NCBI RefSeq assembly: GCF_001006305.1
Contig: NZ_LBHJ01000003.1
Span: 372,001-436,000, forward strand
Length of the DNA: 64,000 nucleotides
Reading direction: 5' to 3'
From: Silvibacterium bohemicum
GTDB taxonomy: Bacteria; Acidobacteriota; Terriglobia; Terriglobales; Acidobacteriaceae
In this document: piece after piece, positions 16,262-25,355 of the stretch
How the letters are laid out: each line of letters begins with the position of its first letter
Position numbering within the stretch: position 1 is the stretch's first letter
Notes under the pieces: model-generated
Databases searched by the model: none
What the model was told of the DNA's origin: nothing
What the model saw: only the letters and a program-made list of their open reading frames with translations
Program-made: the position numbers and the translations under genes

Positions 16262-16363
16262 TCAGAGATCCCTTGATTTCCGCGCGTTTCTCACAACGTG
16301 TAGGGCCTTCTTACCGATCCGCTGGCTGATGATCTCAGCTGCTCCGGCGATCTCGATGCACAT
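16262..16363 (-). CDS. Possible small protein (33 aa), function unknown
   Basis: An ATG at 16363 opens a 33-codon frame ending ALHVVRNARKSRDL, with IEIAGAAEIISQRIG before it. The same frame is open upstream to the stop of the SYLF gene (16460), so it may be the tail of a larger decayed protein. It has a helical, basic character. I vaguely recall similar text in other acidobacterial repeats but cannot name a family. No clear ribosome site is seen, so it could equally be chance. Confidence 0.25.
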   Translation of the reverse strand: MCIEIAGAAEIISQRIGKKALHVVRNARKSRDL

Positions 16364-16459
16364 ATGCCTTTGTGGCCGGTGATCCTTGAATGCCCCGTCT
16401 ACCCAACGGCCGGACAGGGCGGGAAAACTGATCTGCGACCTGCTTTCCCGCGTACTGTC

Positions 16460-17161
16460 TTAGTGAGTTTCGCGAACTCTTCCGCGCTTGAAAAGCTCAT
16501 TGACGGTTCTGACGAAGTGAACAGCGCTTGGCGGTGTGGGAACCCGGCCGCTCAGGATTACTCTGTAGGGGATATCTTTGCCATAAAAGGAATTGGTATC
16601 CGCAGTGTTCTGATGAACAACGTCGCCGTTGAGATCGATGCCAGCAAAGAGCCCTTTGCTGCGTGAGTAGGTGAGGAACTCGGCATTGGCAAGTTCGGTA
16701 GTCGAGACCTGAGAATTTCGGCCAATCGGGCCGGCCGCCACAGCGGCGTCTCCGCCCAGTTTGACTTTGTCCTTGAGCAGGTCATCGAGGCTGTGATGGG
16801 ATATTCCTACGAGAACTAGGTCAGTGGATTGACCGCCAATCTGAAAGCCGAAACTGGCGCCTTCCATCTGAACGAAAACTGGTGCGCTCCAGCCACGGGG
16901 TGTCCGGCAGGTGGCCACGCCCTGCCCATACTCAGCGCCTACGACGAAGGCGCCCTTTTTGAAACTCGGCACGACTGCGATGCATTGCGCTTTGGCGGCA
17001 ATATCCAGAGGTATGCCCTTGTCGGGCGTATCCATCAGCGCATGGAGGACTTCGTGAGCTGATTCGATGCGGTGATTAAGCTTGCCCATGCTGTCTTCCT
17101 GGGCAGGAGCGACTGCCGACATGGTGAACAGGAGAGCGGCGGCGACCAGATATTTATTCAT
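16460..17161 (-). CDS. Secreted SYLF-domain lipid-binding protein
   Basis: The 233-residue protein starts with a signal peptide (MNKYLVAAALLFTMSAVAPA, cleaved near AQEDS) and then has the SYLF/YSC84 layout: helical N-terminus, then CIAVVPSFKKGAFVVGAEYG, GWSAPVFVQMEGASFGFQIG and LTYSRSKGLFAGIDLNGDVV. Members bind phospholipids; bacterial ones are secreted or periplasmic and of unclear role. It stands alone on the minus strand between the integrase repeats and a stress-type gene. Length and motif order are normal. Confidence 0.92.
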   Translation of the reverse strand: MNKYLVAAALLFTMSAVAPAQEDSMGKLNHRIESAHEVLHALMDTPDKGIPLDIAAKAQCIAVVPSFKKGAFVVGAEYGQGVATCRTPRGWSAPVFVQMEGASFGFQIGGQSTDLVLVGISHHSLDDLLKDKVKLGGDAAVAAGPIGRNSQVSTTELANAEFLTYSRSKGLFAGIDLNGDVVHQNTADTNSFYGKDIPYRVILSGRVPTPPSAVHFVRTVNELFKRGRVRETH

Positions 17162-17326
17162 CAGTGGGGTCCATCCTTCGAAATTAGTTCCAATGCTTTG
17201 ATGTCGAATTTGACCACGACGTGAGACGCTGGGCGAATTTCTTTTGATTAGCTCTCTGCCGCCAGTTCCTATTTTGGGATAGAAGATGGCAAGCCAGACC
17301 GGTAGATGAAGAGCATCGGCGTGGTC

Positions 17327-17356
17327 TCCAAAACGAAAACCCCGCCGGAGCGGGGT
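17327..17356 (-). terminator. Intrinsic terminator of the YciE-like gene
   Basis: On the minus strand a 7-bp GC stem (accccgc/gcggggt on the plus strand, 17339-17345 with 17350-17356) with a 4-base loop is followed by TTTTCGTTTT. It begins 15 bp after the stop codon at 17372. Confidence 0.8.
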
Positions 17357-17371
17357 CTGAAAAGGATGCGA

Positions 17372-17965
17372 CTAGGCTGCGTCGCTGGATTGGTTGAGGT
17401 CGGGAGCGGCCTTCGCTTCATCCTCTTTGCTCTTCTTTGCCGAATACTTCTCCTTGCCCGTCTTGGGCTTCTTCGGCTCCTCCGGTTCAAGAGCGCTCTG
17501 CTTCAGGATAGGAACACCGGCGGCCGTAACCTTCTTCGCCGCGTTCAACTCCTCTTTCAGATTCGAATTCAAAAGCCGGACGACCTTGGGCAATTGCAGA
17601 GCTGTTGCCATCGAAATGCATGCCTCATAGCCGGCGATCTCATAGTGCTCCGTGCGCAGTGCCGCGCCAATTAAGCCGGAATCGAATGATGCGCCTTCTT
17701 CGTCCTTCTCCAGAGCCTCTTTGCCTTCCTCGATGACGCCTTCCATTCCGTTGCAGTGCTGTCCCGTGGGCTTCTCTCCAAGCTCAAGAAAAACCTTTTT
17801 GAGCCGTTCTACCTGCCCTTTTGTCTCTTCGAGGTGCGCAGAAAACAGCTGCTTCAGCTTGGGATTGATGGCACCTTTCGCCAGCTTTGGGAGGGCCTTT
17901 ACAAGCTGGTTTTCCGCGCTATACATATCGCGAAGTTCGTCGAGTAAAACATCCTTGAGTGCCAT
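17372..17965 (-). CDS. YciE/DUF892 ferritin-like protein
   Basis: The 197-residue protein opens with DVLLDELRDMYSAENQLVKA and has HLEETKGQVERLKKVFLELG, then RTEHYEIAGYEACISMATAL. These are the helix motifs of DUF892 proteins, four-helix ferritin-like folds whose Glu and His residues can bind a di-iron centre. E. coli YciE is stress-induced; the exact reaction is unknown. A Lys/Glu/Pro-rich tail of about 40 residues follows the domain and is typical of acidobacterial forms. A ribosome site (aaggag) precedes the ATG and a strong terminator follows the stop, so it is a single-gene unit. Confidence 0.92.
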   Translation of the reverse strand: MALKDVLLDELRDMYSAENQLVKALPKLAKGAINPKLKQLFSAHLEETKGQVERLKKVFLELGEKPTGQHCNGMEGVIEEGKEALEKDEEGASFDSGLIGAALRTEHYEIAGYEACISMATALQLPKVVRLLNSNLKEELNAAKKVTAAGVPILKQSALEPEEPKKPKTGKEKYSAKKSKEDEAKAAPDLNQSSDAA

Positions 17966-18066
17966 GATTCGTTCTCCTTGTACTTATTAAGGATGCAAAT
18001 CACGCATTCAACGCATAAGGAGCGAGGAATTATGTTCCCCAAGCTTGGCTATAAACCATCGCGTTG

Positions 18067-19266
18067 CTAGAGACCGGAGGCGTAGAGCCGGCAATGTTCG
18101 AGGTAGGCTGTCTCGTGATCAGCGATGAGCGCGACCACGCTCGACCAAAGCCAGCTTGGTGCGTCGAGGCTTTTGGAGTGCTGCTTCTTTAACGTAGAAA
18201 GCCAGGATGACCTGGTCTTCGAGTCCATCTGCCTTCCGTGGGCTTTGCCTACCACTCCGGCAAGATAGCGCGCCGCGGCCACTGCTTGTTCCTGCGTCAG
18301 ACGATCGAGATCGAACTTCAGATCCTGGGGCATGAGCTCTCGCATTACCAGGTCTTTGCCCCCAAGCTTGACGGCCAGCATACGCTCTCCAAGGTTGGGT
18401 GAGAGTTCACGAGCTCCAGTCACCACTCTTTGCGCGTTGTTGTGAACCCTCATCCTTCGTTGGGGAGCCGCTGCGGACGCTGCCTCTTTCAGATCGATGA
18501 GGCAGTAGCTTCGATCGTTTTTCTTGCCGATCCCAAGCAGGACGGCATATCGGAGGCGTCCCAGGGAGCTGCATCCCTTCATCCAATAGGCTGAGTCGAC
18601 AACCGCAATTGTTGTGCCCTTCTCACGTCCCTTGAATTCCAATATTTTTGCTGTGACAGCTTCTTCCTGGAAGAGCTTTTCGATGCCATCGCGCTCTTTC
18701 TTGTCGAGCGTCCAGAAGCGTTTGCCGAGAGGAATTTGGGGTTTGACATCCTCGATTCGCTCCTCCGCAAGATGATGCCAGCGCCGGCGGCGCGATTGCT
18801 CTAGAACAACCTGGATCGGCGTGAGGTCGTCGCCGTTTGCTTTTACTTCGGTTCGAGGAGCGGCAAGCGCGGATTCGTACCCCTCGATCATCTGCTCCAT
18901 CATCTTGACGACCGTGACGCCTGGCAGGTCCGAACCTCGTGCGGCAGTAGCAAGCGAAAGGGCAAGACGAACGAGATCGTGCGCAGGATTGCCCACCACT
19001 GTCTGATCGAGGTCCCGGATCTGAATCTCGATTTTTCCCTCGGAATCGGCCAAGGGACCGATATTACCGACATGGCAATCCCCGCAAATCCATATCGACG
19101 GTCCCTCGGGAATGGATCGTGAGGAGTGCTTCTTCAGCCATTCGTAGAAGTGAAGGGTATTTCCTCGCACGTAAGCGTGCGCCGATTGGGCCATCTTCAA
19201 TTGCCGATTTGCGATCAGAACGCGCGCCCGATCCCTCGGCTTGATGGAAACTACTGCATTTGCCAT
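18067..19266 (-). CDS. DUF2252 family protein
   Basis: The 399-residue protein matches DUF2252, a family with a protein-kinase-like fold. Characteristic stretches are RGNTLHFYEWLKK, WICGDCHVGNIGPLAD and DLDQTVVGNPAHDLVRLALS, placed as in the family, plus RELMPQDLKFDLD towards the end. The GDCHxGN motif resembles the catalytic loop of aminoglycoside kinases, so phosphotransfer is possible, but no substrate is known. No signal peptide. It lies on the same strand as the YciE-like gene, about 100 bp upstream, but the terminator and spacing suggest separate units. Confidence 0.88.
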   Translation of the reverse strand: MANAVVSIKPRDRARVLIANRQLKMAQSAHAYVRGNTLHFYEWLKKHSSRSIPEGPSIWICGDCHVGNIGPLADSEGKIEIQIRDLDQTVVGNPAHDLVRLALSLATAARGSDLPGVTVVKMMEQMIEGYESALAAPRTEVKANGDDLTPIQVVLEQSRRRRWHHLAEERIEDVKPQIPLGKRFWTLDKKERDGIEKLFQEEAVTAKILEFKGREKGTTIAVVDSAYWMKGCSSLGRLRYAVLLGIGKKNDRSYCLIDLKEAASAAAPQRRMRVHNNAQRVVTGARELSPNLGERMLAVKLGGKDLVMRELMPQDLKFDLDRLTQEQAVAAARYLAGVVGKAHGRQMDSKTRSSWLSTLKKQHSKSLDAPSWLWSSVVALIADHETAYLEHCRLYASGL

Positions 19267-19411
19267 CTGATATTTGTACAGGAAATGTGAACAAACGATG
19301 AATGAGGGTGCTCGGAAGGGCTGGCATAGGTCAATCCGCAGCTTGCATGGAATTCACGCCGGCCCACGATCGACGATTTCCTGGTGGGTGAACTGGAAAG
19401 CCTCAGCCGCG

Positions 19412-20593
19412 CTAGGAGAGCCTGACCGGCTCCGGGCCTCTATACTCGCTCGCACTTGCGGATTGGCTATCGGACAGCAACAACGCGTGCCGCATCGCTC
19501 GCGCCCGCTCCTGCCAGGTGCCCTTTTTGCTTGCTTCCCAGCGTGCGGCTTCATGCCCATCTCGAAAGCCTGCGGCGCGCAGTTTCCGCAGAGCATGAAT
19601 CATCTCCTCCGCATTGTCCGCGAGAGCAAGTAGAGGCTCTTTCTCCAGCAGTTCCGCGAAGCCTCGCGTGGCCACCATTGGACGCCCGGCGGCCAAGTGC
19701 TCATAAAATCTGGTCGAACTCCCTGAATAGGTGGGTTCCTTCTTGCGATAGGGAAGCACCGCGGCATCCACGCAGCGCGCATACTGCTGCAGTTCGCCGT
19801 ACGGCTTCATCCCCACGAAGCGCGCATTCGCCTTGACCCATTCGCGAGCGCCCCGCTGCTGAGCATCGGCAATCTGTCTGTCTGCCGGCCCCACGAATAA
19901 CCAGGAAAGCTCCTGCGTTCGCTGCACCACCTCGGCGATCAACTCCCAATCCATGTTTCCGGAGAGATCGCCGAGGACACCTACGATCGGCCGGGTTAAA
20001 TCGATTACGTCTGTCGGCAGCGGACCGGGCTCCTCACGGGGTCGGTCAGCGACATTGCTTTCTCGGGTCGCATTTGGAACGACCGTAATTTTGTGGCCCT
20101 CGCATTCCGCTTTCTCGATTAAGTATTTGGCAATGCGCCGCGAATTGGGACACACCACTCGAGCCGCTTTGCACATGCGCACATCCAGAGCGCGAACCTG
20201 GTCGGCATTCAATCCATCGTAGGCGGCCGTCAAATCGGTTACGTAGTAGATGATCGGGCCAGGCCAACGCTCGGCGACCGGTGCGTAGAACGGTGTCGAG
20301 CATATCAGTGGAGACTGCTCCGGCGACTGCGTCTGCGCCACCATTCTTTTGATCATCCCCGTCTCGTAAGGCACGAAGGATCTAATGGGAAATCGCGCGT
20401 ATCCACGCTGAAGAGGGAACTCCCGCATCTCAAGTGGAGGATTCTCACTTCTACGCGTTCGCTCCCACGTCAGGAACGCTCCCGCATTTTCGATCTTCGG
20501 TAGCCAGGCAACGACTGGCTCCATCTCCGCCAACGCTGAGGCAAATTCCTTCATCCAGATGCTTCCGACATCGAGAACTTGCCACGCGTTCAT
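19412..20593 (-). CDS. Glycosyltransferase, GT-B fold
   Basis: The 393-residue protein is a GT-B glycosyltransferase. The C-terminal nucleotide-sugar half has PIVGVLGDLSGNMDWELIA, LSWLFVGPA and SGSSTRFYEHLAAGRPMVAT, like TuaH-type enzymes of polysaccharide loci. The N-terminal half includes ICSTPFYAPVAERWPGPIIY and CKAARVVCPNSRRIAKYLIE. The start at 20593 (MNAWQ) is best because agagg lies eight bases upstream; an ATG at 20599 is the other choice. It is transcribed away from the main exopolysaccharide operon, from the same intergenic region as the XRE regulator, so it probably adds one sugar of that polymer. Donor and acceptor cannot be read from sequence. Confidence 0.87.
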   Translation of the reverse strand: MNAWQVLDVGSIWMKEFASALAEMEPVVAWLPKIENAGAFLTWERTRRSENPPLEMREFPLQRGYARFPIRSFVPYETGMIKRMVAQTQSPEQSPLICSTPFYAPVAERWPGPIIYYVTDLTAAYDGLNADQVRALDVRMCKAARVVCPNSRRIAKYLIEKAECEGHKITVVPNATRESNVADRPREEPGPLPTDVIDLTRPIVGVLGDLSGNMDWELIAEVVQRTQELSWLFVGPADRQIADAQQRGAREWVKANARFVGMKPYGELQQYARCVDAAVLPYRKKEPTYSGSSTRFYEHLAAGRPMVATRGFAELLEKEPLLALADNAEEMIHALRKLRAAGFRDGHEAARWEASKKGTWQERARAMRHALLLSDSQSASASEYRGPEPVRLS

Positions 20594-21257
20594 GCTCATG
20601 TCCTCTGTCCTGCAATTGCCTCCAAAGAAAACACGGCGGAGACAGGTCCTACTTACGGCCGGAATTTTCGTTGGGAAGAGCGGTGAAAATATAAGTACAC
20701 AATACAGGTACGAATCGGTCTTATTCTTCGGATTGAACAAATGTAAAACAGTCTCACGCAATAACAACGATAGATCGACCGCAATTAGAAATCTGCCATA
20801 GATATCACGGCCGCTGCTCAATAGCCGAAGTAACCATACCTTAAATTACTCTCTCGCTATAGATTAGGAGTTACTTTCGATATTTAAGGCTATTACTGGT
20901 CTAAACTTCACTCTAGTCAGGGCTGCCCGCATGTAGTTTGCTGAAAAATTTATGTCGCCTCTAGACAACAACACTAGACCACAGGGGTTGCCTGTGCATA
21001 TAACAGGGCATAACGATTGGTAAGTCTCGTGGCTTGCTCTTGATATTTTATTCTGACGCCACCATTGGATCGGTTCGGCACTGCATAGAAGACAAGTCTG
21101 TTGTCCCCCAAGGTTAAAACAGACTATGCACCCGTCCTACACAATTGAGTTCCGTTAATTCATCGGACACTTCTTTCATTTGTGTGATCATCCTCCTGCC
21201 GTAGATAGGATCACTCTCTTTGTGTACAAGGGCTCATACCCGAGGATAGGGTCGCTC
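20594..21257. other. Long divergent regulatory region
   Basis: This AT-rich stretch of 660 bp separates the minus-strand glycosyltransferase from the plus-strand XRE gene and should hold both promoters. It contains acagg and cctgt boxes in alternating orientation at about 20981-21007 (acaggggttgcctgt followed by another acagg) and tctaga-type boxes, which could be regulator sites. No protein-coding frame with a good start is seen. Confidence 0.4.
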
Positions 21258-21638
21258 ATGGTTCTTATAGTAAATACTTCATCGAACTCCGTACCCCGGA
21301 GCCGTACTCAGCAGTGGAATCGCGCCCACTCCTTCCGCGGCTATCAATACGCCCTTCACGATCTTCGGTTGCAGGCAGACAGAAAACGTCTCGTACGCGA
21401 CGAAGCTCCTATAGAAGACAATGGCGAAAATGACATAAGTAGCCGATTCGGGCGCAGACTCCGTCAACTACGCCAGGATCGCTGCCTCACCCAAACTGAA
21501 ATGGCGAGACGATTCGGAATCGATCGAAGCTACATCAGTGAACTGGAGCGAGGCCGGAAGTCCGTCTCTCTTCCAATGCTTGAAATCCTTGCACTTGGGT
21601 TGAAGATGAGCCTCTCCGACCTCTTTAACTCGATTTAG
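21258..21638 (+). CDS. XRE-family regulator, module 1
   Basis: The 126-residue protein has a disordered basic N-terminal half and a C-terminal lambda-repressor-type helix-turn-helix: SSRFGRRLRQLRQDRCLTQT, then FGIDRSYISELERGRKSVSL and ILALGLKMSLSDLFNSI. It should bind DNA as a dimer. The ATG at 21258 has a purine-rich site (aggataggg) upstream; an earlier in-frame start at 21180 is possible. It precedes the export/kinase genes, and a close paralog at 39990 precedes the second kinase, which points to local control of exopolysaccharide synthesis. Confidence 0.85.
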   Translation: MVLIVNTSSNSVPRSRTQQWNRAHSFRGYQYALHDLRLQADRKRLVRDEAPIEDNGENDISSRFGRRLRQLRQDRCLTQTEMARRFGIDRSYISELERGRKSVSLPMLEILALGLKMSLSDLFNSI

Positions 21639-21990
21639 GAGATGTCTCGTCAATGGCTCGAACCAGGATCATGCCATAAACAATTTACGAGATGAGCGCG
21701 AGGCCTCGCCAGCAGAGTTAAGGCACAGAAATATGAAATCAGAAAAGCTAGATACTAATTAGTCCAACTTATCGGCATTTAGTCAAAATTAAAAGTAAGT
21801 ATTGATATTTAAAGACAGGAGCAATCAAGGCGCCGCCTGTATCGTAGTTGAGCATGTTTTGCGGTCCTCTCCCCAAGGATCGAATTCTCCAATCTTTGAC
21901 TTATTAGAAATAGCCAGGAGCTTGTTGTCTCAAGGCGACAAGCGGAATCCAAGGCACCGGTTATTATCGTTTTTTGAATGTACTGTACTT
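21639..21990 (+). promoter_or_regulatory. AT-rich leader of the exopolysaccharide operon
   Basis: A 350-bp gap between the XRE gene and the export gene is strongly AT-rich at 21720-21815 (runs such as gtattgatatttaaag), unlike the surrounding DNA. It probably contains the operon promoter and a long leader. I saw no JUMPstart/ops element and no strong hairpin. Confidence 0.35.
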
Positions 21991-23010
21991 ATGAAACTGC
22001 CATCCTCCCAACTACTTGTTGCGGCATGTTTGCTGCTTATTATCTTGGAAAGTGCAGACAGTATCTGTGCAGCCCAGGCAGACGAGACTTCGCGGCTGCA
22101 GAGCGGCGGAGCATCTTCTGCCTCGGAAGCTACTGCGCCCTCCGACTATGTTCTTGGCGGAGGCGACCAGGTAGTTATCCACGTACAGGATATGGACGAA
22201 ATCCCTGCGTCCTCCTTGAGGATCGACCCCGATGGGGGCCTCGATCTGCCGCTCATCGGAAGGGTTCAGGCAACTGGTCTTACCCTGCAGCAATTTAAGG
22301 CTGTGCTGACCGCAAAGCTGAGCAAGTACATCAATTCGCCGCAGGTTGCTGTCAATCTAACGGAAAATCAAAGCCGCACAGTCTCGGTCATCGGAGAGGT
22401 GAACTCGCCGGGAATTCATCCCCTGCCACGGCCGCGCACTCTGATCGAAGTCATCTCGCTGGCTGGCGGCGTAAAGCCGGACGCCGGTTCCAAGGTGGTT
22501 TTAACGCGCGAACTTCGCCGCGGGTCACTGCCGCTGCCCGAGACTCATGTCGATGCCAGCGGAAGGTACACGACTGCATCGCTTTCTCTCGACAACATCT
22601 TGTCTGCGAAGCATCCGGCGGAAAATATTTTGATCGAGCCCGGCGACATCGTCTCCATCCCTAAAGGCGAAATCGTTTATGTCGTAGGCAATGTCCATCG
22701 GCCGGGAGGTTTCCCTCTCACCTCCCATGAGTCAATCACCCTTCTGCAGGCAGTCTCGCTGGCAGAGGGTCTGGCTCCGAATGCGGCCACGAAGGACGCC
22801 AAGATTCTGAGGCCCATCCCAGGAAGTGAAGACAAGCCGCGCGAAATTCCGGTCAATGTCAAAGAGATATTTGCGGGCAGGGCGCCGGACGTCCCGCTCT
22901 ATGCAAACGACGTCTTGTTTATACCGAATAGTGCGGCTAAGTCTGGCAGCCGTAAGGCGGCGGAGACCGTCTTGCAAGTCATCACGGGCGTAGCAATCTA
23001 CTCCCGCTAA
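21991..23010 (+). CDS. Polysaccharide export protein, Wza-like
   Basis: The 339-residue protein has an N-terminal signal peptide (LLVAACLLLIILESADSICA), a Poly_export domain (SDYVLGGGDQVVIHVQDMDE) and two SLBB repeats (VSVIGEVNSPGIHPLPRPRT and VYVVGNVHRPGGFPLTSHES). These form the periplasmic ring of the outer-membrane polysaccharide exporter that docks on the Wzc-like kinase encoded next. The start at 21991 was chosen because it puts the signal peptide at the N-terminus; the frame is open 63 codons upstream. The Cys near the cleavage site lacks a good lipobox, so a lipoprotein form is uncertain. Only one such gene serves two kinase genes in this locus. Confidence 0.9.
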   Translation: MKLPSSQLLVAACLLLIILESADSICAAQADETSRLQSGGASSASEATAPSDYVLGGGDQVVIHVQDMDEIPASSLRIDPDGGLDLPLIGRVQATGLTLQQFKAVLTAKLSKYINSPQVAVNLTENQSRTVSVIGEVNSPGIHPLPRPRTLIEVISLAGGVKPDAGSKVVLTRELRRGSLPLPETHVDASGRYTTASLSLDNILSAKHPAENILIEPGDIVSIPKGEIVYVVGNVHRPGGFPLTSHESITLLQAVSLAEGLAPNAATKDAKILRPIPGSEDKPREIPVNVKEIFAGRAPDVPLYANDVLFIPNSAAKSGSRKAAETVLQVITGVAIYSR

Positions 23011-23051
23011 CGGAAGCGACCTCCGAATCGAAGGCGCGAAAGGACGAAGCG

Positions 23052-25355
23052 ATGAAGCGATTTCCTGAGGATGCAGGCGATAGACCTCTCTATCCGCCCG
23101 TCTTACAGCCGCAAACGGCGTATGACCCCGCCGACTTGGCGCCGCTTCCTCCTGAAGCTGAAGAGCAAAGGAGCTTTCTGCTCGAGTACTATCGCACCGT
23201 CGCCAGGCATCGCTTCCTGATAATCTCGCTCGCCCTATGCGGCGTGCTGGCCAGCGTGATTCTCCATCTCACAACGCTGCCTGTTTATCGCACGCGCACC
23301 TCGCTCGAAATTCACAGCCTCAATGGCGACTTCATGAACATGCGGTCGATCGATCCTACTGAAGCTCCATCCACGGGCGAGACCAACATTCAAACCCAGA
23401 TCAAGCTTCTGGAAAGCGATTCGCTCATGGAACGCACCGGCGAGCGGCTTACTGCCGAAAATCATCCGGAGTTCGTCCAGCAGAACGACACTCTATCCAG
23501 ACTCAGGCGTCTGGTTGGTATTCCTGGGGGAAGCACAATCCCGTTCAATGATTTGCTGAACGAGACTTCCAAGAGCATGAAGGTAAAACAACTGGGCGTG
23601 ACCCGGTTAATTGAAATCACCTGCGATTCGTGGGATGCGTCGTTCGCGGCGCGCTTTTGCAACACGCTCGTCACCGAATATCAGTCGGAAGATCTGGAAA
23701 GCCGCGGCTCCGAGGCAAAGCGCACCAGCGACTGGCTGATGCGGCAGGCCTCCGATATCCGTCAGAAGGCTGAAGACGGCCAGCGGCGGCTGGTGGCGGC
23801 GACGGGCGGCGACGGTCTGGTTCTGAGCCAAGGAACCGACACAGTTGGCGAAGACCGTCTCCGCAAAATGCAATCCGAGCTGGTGAAAGCGCAGGCCGAC
23901 CGCATGGAGAAGGAGGCGCAGGTAAGCGTCGTTCGCTCCTCGCCCGCGGGCGTGCCCGGTGGCCTGGAGAGCGCGGCCTATGCCGCTGCGCAGGCCAAGC
24001 TGGCCGATCTGGAAGCGCGGGTCGCAGCCATTGTTCCGCCGCTCACAGAGGCTAATCCCAAGGTGATCCACCTTCGGGCAGAGATAAAAGAAGCGCAGGA
24101 TGGTCTTGAGAAAGAGCGGACCGCTGGTATCCAACGGCTGCAGAGTGAATACTCCGCCGCGAAGCATCGCGAGGAGCTCCTGGAAATGGCGTACAACAGG
24201 CAGGAGTCCAGCGTCTCTTCCGATCTTCAAAAGGGTTCGCAGGTTAATCTTCTTCGGCGCGAAGTCGAGTCCGAGCAGCAGCTCTATCAGACACTTCTGC
24301 AAAGAGCCAAAGAAGCCGGCTTCGCCTCCGCGATGCAGGCCTCAACGATTCGCGTGATTGACGAAGCGCGGCCGCCGCGCATCTCAATCTACCCAAATCG
24401 TATCGCCACCGGAATCACCAGTTTTATTGTCGGGGCTCTTCTCGGAGCTGCAATCGCCTTCTTCAAGGATCGGAATACGACGGTGCTGCGCGAGCCAGGC
24501 GAAAGCAAGAAGTTTCTCCACGTGGAGGAGCTAGGGGTGATCCCGTCTCCTGCTAAGGGCAAGTTTCTTCCGTCAGGCCGGCCGAAGAGCCAGATTCTCG
24601 ACATCGAGAACAGGCCATGTTCCGCCGAACTGCAGACGGCGCGCTGGAGTGACCACTGTTCGTTGGTCGCCGAAGCTTATCGAAACGCGACGTTGTCCAT
24701 CCTGCTCGCGAATCGCCCCGACCAGGCGCGAATCTATGTCATCTCATCACCCGGCGTCGGAGAGGGCAAGACTACGGTCACGTCCAACCTCGGAGTTGCG
24801 CTCAGTAAATCGGGGCTTCGCGTTGTGCTTATCGACGGAGACATGCGCAAGCCCAGCCTGCATCGCGCTCTCTCGGTTCCCAATACCTTCGGGCTTCGCA
24901 ATGTTCTGCGTGGTGAGGTGGATCTATCGTCCTCCTTGCCGGCTGGGCTGTGTAAGACGACCGCATTTCCGCAGCTGTCGGTCATTCCTTCCGGCGTAGG
25001 GAAGGAGCAGGCGGTCGAGCTTCTCCACTCTTCCAAGTTCGGAGACCTCCTCACGCGGCTTTCGCATGAGTTCGACGTAGTCCTGGTTGACACTCCGCCG
25101 GTGTTGCACATCTCAGACGCGCGCGTCTTCGCCCGGCAGGCTCACGGAGCGATTCTCATCGTCCGCTCCGGTGTCACGACGCGCGAGCAAGCTATGAATG
25201 CACGCGACATATTGGAGCGCGACCGTGTGCCGGTGATGGGAACGATCCTGAACGATTTCAACCCCGCAAAGGGCGGCAACTCCAGCTACTACAACTCCTA
25301 TTACGCATATCAGCAGCACTCGGAGTCGGAGAGCGATCTGGTGGTGAATTCTTGA
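23052..25355 (+). CDS. Wzc/GumC-like chain-length regulator and tyrosine kinase 1
   Basis: The 767-residue inner-membrane protein has a Wzz domain flanked by two transmembrane helices (about residues 55-75 and 445-465), long periplasmic coiled coils, and a C-terminal BY-kinase. Walker A reads SSPGVGEGKTTVTSNLG, Walker A' VVLIDGDMRKP and Walker B DVVLVDTPPV. The tail SSYYNSYYAYQQ is the autophosphorylated tyrosine cluster. It controls polymer length and export through cycles of phosphorylation with the Wza-like exporter. It follows that gene by 41 bp and its stop overlaps the next start (TTGA). A paralog lies at 40518. Confidence 0.95.
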   Translation: MKRFPEDAGDRPLYPPVLQPQTAYDPADLAPLPPEAEEQRSFLLEYYRTVARHRFLIISLALCGVLASVILHLTTLPVYRTRTSLEIHSLNGDFMNMRSIDPTEAPSTGETNIQTQIKLLESDSLMERTGERLTAENHPEFVQQNDTLSRLRRLVGIPGGSTIPFNDLLNETSKSMKVKQLGVTRLIEITCDSWDASFAARFCNTLVTEYQSEDLESRGSEAKRTSDWLMRQASDIRQKAEDGQRRLVAATGGDGLVLSQGTDTVGEDRLRKMQSELVKAQADRMEKEAQVSVVRSSPAGVPGGLESAAYAAAQAKLADLEARVAAIVPPLTEANPKVIHLRAEIKEAQDGLEKERTAGIQRLQSEYSAAKHREELLEMAYNRQESSVSSDLQKGSQVNLLRREVESEQQLYQTLLQRAKEAGFASAMQASTIRVIDEARPPRISIYPNRIATGITSFIVGALLGAAIAFFKDRNTTVLREPGESKKFLHVEELGVIPSPAKGKFLPSGRPKSQILDIENRPCSAELQTARWSDHCSLVAEAYRNATLSILLANRPDQARIYVISSPGVGEGKTTVTSNLGVALSKSGLRVVLIDGDMRKPSLHRALSVPNTFGLRNVLRGEVDLSSSLPAGLCKTTAFPQLSVIPSGVGKEQAVELLHSSKFGDLLTRLSHEFDVVLVDTPPVLHISDARVFARQAHGAILIVRSGVTTREQAMNARDILERDRVPVMGTILNDFNPAKGGNSSYYNSYYAYQQHSESESDLVVNS

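Noticed and set aside
21650-21690. tRNA T-arm-like string (ggctcgaacca) as a tRNA gene
   Set aside because: No acceptor stem, anticodon stem or CCA-side pairing could be built around it.
23607-24302. 231-codon antisense frame in kinase gene 1
   Set aside because: It lies within the conserved Wzz/coiled-coil region of the real gene and shows no domain.
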